DNA from: SR-FBR-E99 sp963732365
Lineage (GTDB): Bacteria; Bacteroidota; Bacteroidia; Bacteroidales; VadinHA17
Reading direction: 5' to 3'
Assembly (NCBI GenBank): GCA_963732365.1
Contig: CAVSZC010000001.1
Span: 372,001 to 436,000, forward strand
Length of the DNA: 64,000 nucleotides
Of the stretch, positions 43,071 to 51,370 are shown one piece after another. The first letter of the stretch is position 1; every line of letters begins with the position of its first letter. Position numbers and translations under genes: made by a program. The notes beneath the pieces were generated by a model that saw only the letters and a program-made list of their open reading frames with translations, did not search any database and had not been told where the DNA came from.

Positions 43071-44585
43071 TTACAGGTCATGACCACAGTATGACAGGTT
43101 AAAGCTCTTGTTACACAGCGGGAAGTCCGATATCTCCGCCCCCCGTACCGCCAGGGCCAGCAAAGTCCAGTTATGGACCGAAGGGTCTTTTATCCTTACG
43201 GCAAGTACTTCGCCCTTTTCATCAGTGAGGATGCAGTGCGAGATCTCACCCCTCCATCCTTCTGTAAGACTGACAGCCAGGGTATCAGGTTTGAATTTCA
43301 TGCGATAATCAGGTTTTGGGCTTGCTTCTGATCCCGGGCCCTGAAACCCTTCAAGCAGGTTCATTATCACACTGAATGAGAGGTCAACCTCAAGCTTTCT
43401 CATATAACCCCGCGCAAGGACATCACCCGTATCGAGGCTTGAAGGGCTGTATTGCATCGCTGTGTATGCCTGAAACGGATGAGAGGCTCTGACATCGCGC
43501 TTCATCCCTGATGCTCTTGCAGCCACCCCGACAGCTCCGGCATTGCGGGCCTGCACAACTGATACTGCTCCGGTGTTTTCAAACCTCGACAGTATACCGG
43601 AGTTATTGTAAACAAGATCAGTTACATTTTTATATCTTCTTATCACATCATTGAGTTTCTCCCGGATATTACCGGCCATCTCAACGGATAATGGGAAGTT
43701 TGTTCCGCCAGGTCTTACCAGCCCCTTTCCGAAGCGGTTGCCGCACCAATCCTGCGTTGTATTTATAACTATTGTCCTCAGTGCCTCGCATGCCGCCTGT
43801 CCCAACTGGTATCCCACATCACCGCATAATGCAGCGGTGTCACCTATGTGAACGGCTATCCGTTCCATCTCAAGGGCAATGATCCTTTCGGCCTGAAGTT
43901 TTGAGGGAGGGATAAAACTGCCCAGAGCCTCTGCTGCCTGTGAGAATGCGAGAGAATGGCCTACTGCAGTATCACCTGCAATGGATTCTGAAAGGAGCGC
44001 CCGATGCAGCATACCCCTGCTTTCAGTCAGCAGCCTTGAAATGCCCCTGTGCTGATAACCAAGCTGTATCTCAAGATGAAGGACATTCTCACCGTGACAG
44101 ATGAACCTGAAGTGGCCTGGTTCGATGACACCTGCATGAACAGGACCAACACCTACCTCATGAAGCTCTTCACTCTCAATACTGTAAAAAGGATATGTGC
44201 TTATCGCGGCATTTTTATCAGCTCTTTCAGACGGGTATCTTAAAGGTTTCAGCCACGGATGTCCTGTAAACATTATACCCTTCTCTTCAAATATCTCCCT
44301 TTCAAATATGTGCATGGGATAATGGTGGGCAGTAAGAGAGGCCAGCGACTTCAGCTCCTTTTCCTGAACATGAGAATAGATGAAAACCGTATGTGTGTCA
44401 TCGCCAGCAATGAGAATAAAGAATCTTATCTTGCCGCCGGTCAGTACAGTGAAATAGTCTATAATATGATGCTCTTTCTTCCTGAGCAGGGCAATGGTCT
44501 GCTCAGTAAACGCGTCGTACTCCAGAACAGGAATATCATTTACACTGACAGCACCCGGGTTATTTTTCAATCTCAAGAATTCCAT
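43071..44585 (-). CDS. Hydrogenase-like large subunit lacking Ni-Fe ligands (NuoC-NuoD fusion)
   Basis: This 504-residue subunit fuses a NuoC/HycE-N domain (about 1-120, with HHYPMHIFEREIFEEKGI) to a NuoD/hydrogenase large-subunit domain (about 135-504, with LEIQLGYQHRGISRL and GKGLVRPGGTNFPL). In Ni-Fe hydrogenases two CxxC pairs hold the metals. Here the first site reads ESIAGDTAVGHS (residues 200-211, Ala203 and Thr206 where Cys is expected). The last 18 residues read DFPLCNKSFNLSYCGHDL, with no CxxC motif. It therefore cannot be an ordinary Ni-Fe hydrogenase or carry the usual active site. Ehr-type large subunits share this loss. Confidence 0.9.
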   Translation of the reverse strand: MEFLRLKNNPGAVSVNDIPVLEYDAFTEQTIALLRKKEHHIIDYFTVLTGGKIRFFILIAGDDTHTVFIYSHVQEKELKSLASLTAHHYPMHIFEREIFEEKGIMFTGHPWLKPLRYPSERADKNAAISTYPFYSIESEELHEVGVGPVHAGVIEPGHFRFICHGENVLHLEIQLGYQHRGISRLLTESRGMLHRALLSESIAGDTAVGHSLAFSQAAEALGSFIPPSKLQAERIIALEMERIAVHIGDTAALCGDVGYQLGQAACEALRTIVINTTQDWCGNRFGKGLVRPGGTNFPLSVEMAGNIREKLNDVIRRYKNVTDLVYNNSGILSRFENTGAVSVVQARNAGAVGVAARASGMKRDVRASHPFQAYTAMQYSPSSLDTGDVLARGYMRKLEVDLSFSVIMNLLEGFQGPGSEASPKPDYRMKFKPDTLAVSLTEGWRGEISHCILTDEKGEVLAVRIKDPSVHNWTLLALAVRGAEISDFPLCNKSFNLSYCGHDL

Positions 44586-44594
44586 TCCGCCAGG

Positions 44595-46034
44595 CTATTT
44601 CATGTTCAGTATTGATATTGACATCGGTCCTGTTCCGGAGACATCTGAAAAGAGTCCGTTGAGGAAGTCAGGGATATACAGGCATGCTGCCACTGCCAGT
44701 CCGAACAGAATATACTGGCTTATATAGTCGGTCCTCATCACCTTGTGCTGACGGTTGTAAGACGTCGCAGGCTCTCCTCCGATCACATGGAGGCTTTTGT
44801 TGAAGATGCCGTAGAATATCAGGGTAAGAAGTGTAGCTACGGCAAGGAATAAGAGCCAGTGATCAGACCCCATCTCCCTGAAGAGCATAAACTCACTGAC
44901 AAAGAGTCCTGACGGGGGTATAGCAGTGATCAGCAGGACTCCGATTATCAGTATCAGGGCGCCTGCAGGATTAAGTGCCATATAGCCTGAAGCTTTCGAG
45001 AGTTTATATGATCTGAGTACCCTGTGCAGAATGCCGGCGTGGATAAAGAGTCCCGATTTTACGAATGAATGAACCGTGACCTGTATCAGGGCTATATATA
45101 TACCAGGCTTGCCGAAACTCAGAGCTATAAGCACAAGACCCATATGCTCAACCGTTGAATAGGCAAATACCCGCTTAAGGTTACTGGCTTTCTGCATATA
45201 GATTGCGGCTGCCAGCAGAGAGATCATACCTGTCAGAACGAGTACGTTGTTGATCCATCCTGCAATGGCAGATGCCGCCATGGTCTCGTAGACGCGGAAA
45301 AAGACTATGAAACCCCCGTTTACGAGAGCCGTGGAGAGGAAAGCGCTTACCGGGGCCGGAGCTACGTAGTTGGCATCAACGCCGATCGTATACAGGGGAA
45401 AGACCTCCAGCTTGGAGCTGTAGCCGGTAAGGATAAGAATAAAGGCAATCTTAAGGTAGATGGGATCGGTATTCTCGAAAGCAATTCTCAAGCCGTCATA
45501 TGACATATCACCCGTCTTTCCAACACCGGAGGCAGCACTGGCAAAGAGGATCCCTATATATGCAAGGGCAATTCCGACCGAGCAGATAAACACATACTTC
45601 CAGGTAGCCTCGAGGGAAGACATCGACCTGTTGTGATTAATAAGACCTGCGGCAGACAATGTGGTCAGCTCGATAAAAATCCATGAAACAATGATATTAT
45701 TGGCAGTATATACCCCTGTCAGCGAAAGATTTAGCATTATGAAAGAAAAGAAGAAGAGTTTTCGTTTCCAGTCATCATCCTCCCTAACATATACAATGCT
45801 ATGGTAAAATACTGCAGCAGAGAGTATTGCCATCACCATAAGAAATATGACTGACAGTGAGTCAAAAGTAAAATATTTGAGCTCGGTATTACCCTTGGCA
45901 GAAAATGCATAAACGGCCAGGGAGGCCTGGACAATGACGAACAAGAGGTTTATGGTCAGGCATACTCTTCTGTCTCTGACGATGAAGATCAGCCCGGCGA
46001 ATAAAATACCTGTTATGAAATAAATAGCCAGCAT
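44595..46034 (-). CDS. Complex I/Mrp-like antiporter subunit (HyfF-like)
   Basis: This is a 479-residue membrane protein with about 13-14 helices, of the NuoL/M/N proton-conducting family. Visible are the TM5 glutamate in WIFIELTTLSAAG, the lysine in LTGYSSKLEVFPLYTIG, PAPVSAFLSTALVNGG in the broken helix region, and the TM lysine in KRVFAYSTVEHMG. The missing HTWLPDAH-type text and altered TM7 region place it nearer HyfF than NuoM. It lies 9 bases before the large-subunit gene and overlaps the HyfE-like gene by one base at its start. Confidence 0.9.
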   Translation of the reverse strand: MLAIYFITGILFAGLIFIVRDRRVCLTINLLFVIVQASLAVYAFSAKGNTELKYFTFDSLSVIFLMVMAILSAAVFYHSIVYVREDDDWKRKLFFFSFIMLNLSLTGVYTANNIIVSWIFIELTTLSAAGLINHNRSMSSLEATWKYVFICSVGIALAYIGILFASAASGVGKTGDMSYDGLRIAFENTDPIYLKIAFILILTGYSSKLEVFPLYTIGVDANYVAPAPVSAFLSTALVNGGFIVFFRVYETMAASAIAGWINNVLVLTGMISLLAAAIYMQKASNLKRVFAYSTVEHMGLVLIALSFGKPGIYIALIQVTVHSFVKSGLFIHAGILHRVLRSYKLSKASGYMALNPAGALILIIGVLLITAIPPSGLFVSEFMLFREMGSDHWLLFLAVATLLTLIFYGIFNKSLHVIGGEPATSYNRQHKVMRTDYISQYILFGLAVAACLYIPDFLNGLFSDVSGTGPMSISILNMK

Positions 46035-46663
46035 CAGTCAGTCAGCTTTGTCAAACTCTCAGCTTCAAATCCTCCTGTACGATGCCCTATTCTTGTCATG
46101 AATATGCTCATTATCAGGACTGCAATAAAAATATCAAGCAGGATACCTGCATTAACAAGGAGAGGGAACTCCTTCCCTATCGCTATCGAAAAGAGGAAGA
46201 CCGAGTTCTCTATTATCAGGAATCCCACAAGATGACCAAATATGAGCTTCCGTGCGCTTATCAGCACCAGCCCGGTGAAGAGTGTAAAAAATGCAATGAC
46301 AAGGAAAGTACTGTCAGCAGTATGAATTGCCAGCATCCTTGCAAGGAGCAGGCTTATGCCGAGCGCCAGTATCATGATCATTACCGTATAGTTGCCGGCG
46401 AGAGATCTCTTGTGGACGTTGCGTATTCCCGTACCCTGAAGTATTCTCCTGAGGAGCCATGGGACGATGACCGATTTGAATATTATCGTCTCTGCAAGGA
46501 TCAGGGCAAGGTTTACATACGAAAAGCTCTCCCGCTCGGCAAGCGCCATTCCGAACAGCAGAAAACCCTGAAGGGTATATACCCTGATGTAGTTGCTGAA
46601 CTTTTCCGTCGCTGCAATATAGACCAGGGAAATGCCGAACAGAATATATAAAAGGATCACCAT
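46034..46663 (-). CDS. HyfE-like membrane subunit
   Basis: This 209-residue protein has about six or seven hydrophobic helices and matches HyfE, the subunit of hydrogenase-4 that relates to NuoK plus an extra part. A Glu in helix ALAERESFSYVNLALILAE (residues about 40-58) and ENSVFLFSIAIGKEFPLLVN (about 152-171) are its distinctive segments. It overlaps the HyfF-like gene by one base and starts 1 base after the NuoH-like stop, so translation is coupled through the operon. Confidence 0.85.
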   Translation of the reverse strand: MVILLYILFGISLVYIAATEKFSNYIRVYTLQGFLLFGMALAERESFSYVNLALILAETIIFKSVIVPWLLRRILQGTGIRNVHKRSLAGNYTVMIMILALGISLLLARMLAIHTADSTFLVIAFFTLFTGLVLISARKLIFGHLVGFLIIENSVFLFSIAIGKEFPLLVNAGILLDIFIAVLIMSIFMTRIGHRTGGFEAESLTKLTD

Positions 46664-46664
46664 T

Positions 46665-47591
46665 TCAGAAGATGTTTTTGGTAAAAAGGATAATAACGAA
46701 AAATAACACTGATATAAGTGAGACGGTCAGTATATACTGCTGGTTACGGTTCATCTTGTATCTTGACCTGAACGATTCTGTCAACCCGATGGCTGATGCG
46801 AAAAGCAGCTGCACTGCAATAAAAAGGGATATCCTGGCGCCAGGTGCGAGATCCCAGGGTATTACCGCCGAGGCTATCAGGCTTCCGAAGATAGCGAACT
46901 TAAGCATTGAAGTCAGTTGAACCATTGCCAGGTTAAAGCCGCTGAGATCGAGAACCATTACCTCATGTATCATTGTCAGTTCGAGGTGCGTCTTCGGATC
47001 ATCAACAGGAATGCGGCTGTTCTCGACAAGCGTGATGTTGCCTATTATATATGCTACTATCAGTCCGAAGACATAGCTGTAGCCTTCTCCGTGCGTCAGG
47101 TCAAAGATCGTCGCAAGGGAGGTGCCTCCGGTGAAGACAGTGAGCCCGGCAATGAGAACGAAGAGCGCCGGTTCAATCAGCATGCCGTAGAGAGCCTCGC
47201 GGCTGGCCCCCATTCCCTCAAAGCTGCTTCCGCTGTCAAATGCGGTGATTATCATCATAAAGCGGCTGAAAGCCATAAGATAGGCGAACATAATGAAGTC
47301 TCCCCTGAATGAAATAAGGGGCGGAAATCCTGCTGCCGGCACCATAAGTGAGGCAACGAGAAGGGCTGATAAAACCATTATCGGGGCAGTGCGGGTAATG
47401 ATACCCGATACCTCACTGTAAACCGAACCCTTTCTCAATAAGACCCATACATTCTTAAGAGGCTGAAATACGCCCGGTCCCTTCCGTCCGGAAGCGACGC
47501 TCTTAATCCGGACAATAAATCCGGCAATGAAGAGCGAGGTTAACAGTATCAGTCCAAGGGCAGTCATCTTCCGTTTATCATATGAGTTCAA
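46665..47591 (-). CDS. NuoH/HycD-like membrane subunit
   Basis: This is a 308-residue membrane subunit of the NuoH/HyfC/HycD family, which joins the peripheral module to the membrane arm. Conserved segments are GPGVFQPLKNVWVLLRKGSV (residues 38-57) at the helix 1-2 loop and SRIPVDDPKTHLELTMIHEV (residues about 192-211), the acidic loop that faces the quinone or catalytic module. It overlaps the HyfB-like gene by 14 bases, typical of a tightly packed operon. Confidence 0.92.
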   Translation of the reverse strand: MNSYDKRKMTALGLILLTSLFIAGFIVRIKSVASGRKGPGVFQPLKNVWVLLRKGSVYSEVSGIITRTAPIMVLSALLVASLMVPAAGFPPLISFRGDFIMFAYLMAFSRFMMIITAFDSGSSFEGMGASREALYGMLIEPALFVLIAGLTVFTGGTSLATIFDLTHGEGYSYVFGLIVAYIIGNITLVENSRIPVDDPKTHLELTMIHEVMVLDLSGFNLAMVQLTSMLKFAIFGSLIASAVIPWDLAPGARISLFIAVQLLFASAIGLTESFRSRYKMNRNQQYILTVSLISVLFFVIILFTKNIF

Positions 47592-49551
47592 GCACTGTCA
47601 GAAGGAAAACAAGTACAAGGAAGAGCAAAGCATACAGCACATAATGCTGAAGTCTGCCTGTCTGGATAACAGCGTATCTCCTGAGCAGGTTAACGATAAA
47701 GTTGGCGGGTCTCAGGATAATCTTCGATCGGATGACGTCAGCCGAACTGGTGTGAAAATCACGCTTGCCCGGGAAGATCTCATCCTCCCTGAAGCTGACA
47801 TGTGAGGCACCGTTCTTTATCACGGGTCTGACGAGGGTAGCATATTCCTGCGAAAATGACGTTGCTGTATATTGCTGCCTTGCATTTGTCGCCGTGTATC
47901 CGCAACCCCATGTAGGGCCAATCACAGGGGTACGTCGTCTCTCATTTATCATTCTCAGAACCACGAATACTGTTCCGAATGAGACCATCAGAATAACGCC
48001 TGCCGAGATATACCTCAGCGGGGCAATCAGGGTGGCACTGTCAAAGGGAAGAGCAGGGTTAAAAATTCCGGAGGCGAGAGAAGCGAGAGGCATAACCACA
48101 AGTGCCGGTACGACACCGATAATGACAATCGGTATTACCGGGAGTATCTTGGCAATAACCATCGGCCTTCCTGCCTCAGCAGGAGGCTCAGACAATACGG
48201 TGCGCGGCTGGCCAAGGAAAATGATGCTGAAGACCTTTGCAAAACAGAATACTGCCAGCCCTCCTATCAGAACCAGCGAGACCATTACGAGTGAGAACAA
48301 AAGCAACGGGTAGAAGTCAAGCTCGCCTATACCGCTGAAAAGTGAAAAATAAAGCAGATACTCAGAGATAAAACCATTGAAGGGAGGCAGGCCGGCTATT
48401 GCCACAGAACCGATAAGGAATGCTATCGCCGTATAGGGCATATACTTCATTATTCCTCCCATCTGTTCAATATTTCTTGTATGCAGACGGCTTGTCACCG
48501 ATCCGGCGCTGAAGAACAGCAGGGACTTGAAGAGTGAGTGGTTCAGGGTGTGCAGAATGGCTCCGGTATAACCTGTCACGGATATAAGTGTATTGCCGGA
48601 AGCAGTGCCGAAGATCCCAAGTCCTATACCTATCCCTATTATTCCAATGTTCTCAATACTGTGATACGCAAGAAGTCTCTTTATGTCATGCTGAAGAATC
48701 GCCATCATAACACCAAAAAGGCCCGTTAGTGCAGACAGTACCATGAGTGACGTTCCGATGACATACATATCATCCTGGAGACTGATGCTGACGCGAAGGA
48801 TACCGTAAATGCCCAGCTTGATCATCACACCTGACATAATACCCGACACATGCGAGGGTGCTGCCGGGTGCGCCTCGGGAAGCCAGGTATGAAGAAGGAT
48901 AAAGCCTGCCTTAAGTCCGAATCCGATGAAGAAGAGAAGAAATACCAGCCAGTTTGAGTTCCGGCTGAAATAGAACTGAAGGTTATCGAACGACACACCT
49001 TCCGATCCCTCCGATGAGATGATGAATGCGAACAGAAGAAACAGCATTCCGACATGCATCTGGACAAGATAGTTTATCCCTGCCTGCACAGTCCCCTTCT
49101 TGTCATACTCGTAAATTACCAGCATAAATGAAGAGACGGTCATGATCTCCCAGGCCACCAGGAAGGCAAACCCGTTCCTGAAGAGAACAACTGCGATCAT
49201 TGACAGGTAAAGCCAGAGCAGTGCTGCATAGTGCAGCTTTGTCCATAATTCCGGTTTGCTGCGGGTGTAGGGCTTCAGATATCCGGCAGAATATACAAAA
49301 CCTGTAACTACGGTGAAACTGATGATGAGAATGAAGACAGCACTCAGCCTGTCACAGACCATGCCGGCGCCAGTAAGAAATTCATTTATTTCAATGGGAA
49401 GGGACAGGTTGAAGAGCGCTGAAAAGGCAAGCCATGAGCTGGCTGTTACACCGGCTGAGAGAAACAAGGCCGCAAGGATCAATGAATATTTTTTTCCGGC
49501 AGCAAGAAGGACAAATCCTGTAATAATCAGAATTACAATTAAATAGAACAT
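47578..49551 (-). CDS. Proton-pumping NuoL-type subunit (HyfB-like)
   Basis: This 657-residue antiporter-like subunit begins the operon and has about 15-16 membrane helices. Key residues are the TM5 Glu in FLVAWEIMTVSSF, the TM7 Lys in IGFGLKAGFILLHTWLPEAH, PAAPSHVSGIMSGVMIKLG, and the TM8 lysine in HDIKRLLAYHSIENIG. The tail carries GPTWGCGYTATNARQQYTAT, a HyfB hallmark. It lies 52 bases downstream of the GH109-like gene, which is on the same strand, so transcription may read through or start at a promoter I cannot define. Confidence 0.93.
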   Translation of the reverse strand: MFYLIVILIITGFVLLAAGKKYSLILAALFLSAGVTASSWLAFSALFNLSLPIEINEFLTGAGMVCDRLSAVFILIISFTVVTGFVYSAGYLKPYTRSKPELWTKLHYAALLWLYLSMIAVVLFRNGFAFLVAWEIMTVSSFMLVIYEYDKKGTVQAGINYLVQMHVGMLFLLFAFIISSEGSEGVSFDNLQFYFSRNSNWLVFLLFFIGFGLKAGFILLHTWLPEAHPAAPSHVSGIMSGVMIKLGIYGILRVSISLQDDMYVIGTSLMVLSALTGLFGVMMAILQHDIKRLLAYHSIENIGIIGIGIGLGIFGTASGNTLISVTGYTGAILHTLNHSLFKSLLFFSAGSVTSRLHTRNIEQMGGIMKYMPYTAIAFLIGSVAIAGLPPFNGFISEYLLYFSLFSGIGELDFYPLLLFSLVMVSLVLIGGLAVFCFAKVFSIIFLGQPRTVLSEPPAEAGRPMVIAKILPVIPIVIIGVVPALVVMPLASLASGIFNPALPFDSATLIAPLRYISAGVILMVSFGTVFVVLRMINERRRTPVIGPTWGCGYTATNARQQYTATSFSQEYATLVRPVIKNGASHVSFREDEIFPGKRDFHTSSADVIRSKIILRPANFIVNLLRRYAVIQTGRLQHYVLYALLFLVLVFLLTVLELI

Positions 49552-49603
49552 TCCGTTCCTATAGAAATACAGGAAGTGAAATTAAACAATTTTAGCTCAA
49601 AAA

Positions 49604-51064
49604 CTAAACTTCAAGCTGATTTGAACTGCCCTGAATACCTTTCACTCCGGTGTTACCACCTGTAAGAAGGTTAGGATCTACCGGCTTGTTTGCCTTCCAT
49701 GCTCCGCATGTGAAATCCGGGACATCAATCGATGATGACCTGTTGGCCACGGACCATTCGCTCAGCGGTGTTATAACGCTCCACAGTGCTGCATCATAGA
49801 CATCCTGGTCTGTCGGAAGGCCGTTTCGGAGACAGTCAATAAGCCTCCAGTCCATGATAAAGTCCATTCCCCCGTGTCCGCCGATCGCTTTTGCCATCTC
49901 TCCCACTCTCTTAACAATGCCGGGAGTGTACTGTTCCTCAAGAGCCTTGAACTCATCCGTTGATATCCATGAGTGGCCGAGAGCTATTCTCTCCGGTGAC
50001 GGCCATTTACTGGCTATTCCCTTTGTGCCGCTGATGAGGTGTATGCGTGAGTAGGGTCTTGGACTGGTGACATCATGCTGTATCATTATTGTTCGTCCGA
50101 GTGACGTTTTCACCACGGTGGTGTTCATGTTGCCCCTGTAGTCCCTGCCGGTATACTGGCTGTAGAACGGATCTTCGGCCGCCAGTGCCTCCAGTTCTTT
50201 CCGCATCTGGAAGTCGCCTGAGGAGACGGATGTCAGGTAATCCATCCTGTCTCCGCGGTTTATATTCATCACCTGGCATACCGGGCCAAGGCCGTGCGTC
50301 GGGTAGAGATTGCCGTTGCGCTGATTCTCCTTAAGGCGCCACATATCGGCATAACCGTTCTTGTCAAAGTTCAGGAAACGGAGGTCATGAATATAAGCTC
50401 CTTCACCGTGGACAATATCTCCGAAGAGCCCCTGTCTGGCCATGTTAAGGGTGAGAAGCTCAAAGAAGTCATAGCAGCAGTTCTCAAGCTGCATGCAGTG
50501 TCTCTTTGTTCTTTCCGATGTCTCAACCAGCTGCCAGCATTGCTCTACTGTGATGGCTGCAGGCACCTCTGTAGCAGCGTGCTTGCCGCACTCCATTGCA
50601 TATACAGCCATTGGTGTATGCCATGCCCACGGAGTGCATATATAGACAAGGTCAATATCAGGGTCCTCGCACAAACCCTTCCATGCCTCCTCGCTGCCGG
50701 TGAATGTCTTTGCCTGCGGCAGTCCGAACTTGACAAGCATAGCCTGCACACCGTCCACTCGTTCAGGGTACTTGTCGCAGAGGGCAGCTATCTCAACTCC
50801 CTCAATATGTGCCATTCGCTCAACTGCTCCCGGGCCTCTCATCCCCAGGCCGATAAACCCTATCCGGACTTTCTCCAGCGGGGGGGCACCGTAACCGGTC
50901 ATATTAAATACCTGGGAATGGCTGGCGAGGGCTGCTGCCTTTATTTCAGGCATCGCTCCCGTGGTCTCTGCTCCCGTTGAACATGAGGAGACAGCTCCTG
51001 CTGTCAGCGCTCCGGCACTGGCAGCTGCTGCAGTGCGGAGAAAATTTCTGCGGTTGGTTTTCAT
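49604..51064 (-). CDS. GH109-type NAD-dependent glycosidase (Gfo/Idh/MocA fold)
   Basis: This 486-residue protein resembles GH109 enzymes, which cleave alpha-N-acetylgalactosaminides through a transient NAD-dependent 3-oxidation. A lipid- or Tat-type leader (MKTNRRNFLRTAAAASA) sends it out of the cytosol. The Rossmann segment GFIGLGMRGPGAVERM, then YICTPWAWHTPMAVYAM and the substrate loop NLYPTHGLGPVCQ, GHGGMDFIMDWRL and LSEWSVANRSSSIDVPDFTCG are near-identical to what I remember of GH109. Substrate is inferred from that resemblance. It precedes the Ehr operon on the same strand. Confidence 0.88.
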   Translation of the reverse strand: MKTNRRNFLRTAAAASAGALTAGAVSSCSTGAETTGAMPEIKAAALASHSQVFNMTGYGAPPLEKVRIGFIGLGMRGPGAVERMAHIEGVEIAALCDKYPERVDGVQAMLVKFGLPQAKTFTGSEEAWKGLCEDPDIDLVYICTPWAWHTPMAVYAMECGKHAATEVPAAITVEQCWQLVETSERTKRHCMQLENCCYDFFELLTLNMARQGLFGDIVHGEGAYIHDLRFLNFDKNGYADMWRLKENQRNGNLYPTHGLGPVCQVMNINRGDRMDYLTSVSSGDFQMRKELEALAAEDPFYSQYTGRDYRGNMNTTVVKTSLGRTIMIQHDVTSPRPYSRIHLISGTKGIASKWPSPERIALGHSWISTDEFKALEEQYTPGIVKRVGEMAKAIGGHGGMDFIMDWRLIDCLRNGLPTDQDVYDAALWSVITPLSEWSVANRSSSIDVPDFTCGAWKANKPVDPNLLTGGNTGVKGIQGSSNQLEV

Positions 51065-51142
51065 AATGATCAGGTTTATTCGGGCAAGAATGCAAGATAC
51101 AAACTTCCCGGATAAAAAAACTTCCCGCAGTGCTTACTATTT

Positions 51143-51370
51143 TTATTCCGTCTTCCCTCCTGGCTTCTTCTTCCTGAGCCAGTCACCGGCCATGGAGCCG
51201 ACCAGGTAGCCCAGCACCATTCCCCAGGGAACCATCATGTACCAGTTTGATTTTATGGCACAGGTACCCGACAGACATCCGACATACTTCCAGTACAGGA
51301 ATCCGCCGGTAGCTCCCAGCAATGTGCCAGCAATCTCAGGCAGATATTTTTTGAAAATTACGGTATTCAT
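51143..51370 (-). CDS. DUF6132 family small membrane protein
   Basis: This 75-residue protein has two hydrophobic segments (about 10-28 and 43-62). VGCLSGTCAIKSNWYMMVPWG is the typical DUF6132 centre, with two Cys four residues apart in the loop. It starts inside the end of the glycosyltransferase gene (4-base overlap). Function unknown; the cysteine pair could bind metal or form a disulfide. Confidence 0.78.
   Translation of the reverse strand: MNTVIFKKYLPEIAGTLLGATGGFLYWKYVGCLSGTCAIKSNWYMMVPWGMVLGYLVGSMAGDWLRKKKPGGKTE

Noticed and set aside
43071..44585. NiFe hydrogenase (group 4) large subunit
   Set aside because: Both CxxC ligand pairs are absent, so a Ni-Fe active site cannot be assumed.
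42288..49551. Canonical complex I (NDH-1)
   Set aside because: There are no NuoA, NuoE-G, NuoI, NuoJ or NuoK genes; the order and HyfE/HyfB features match hydrogenase-4 type complexes.
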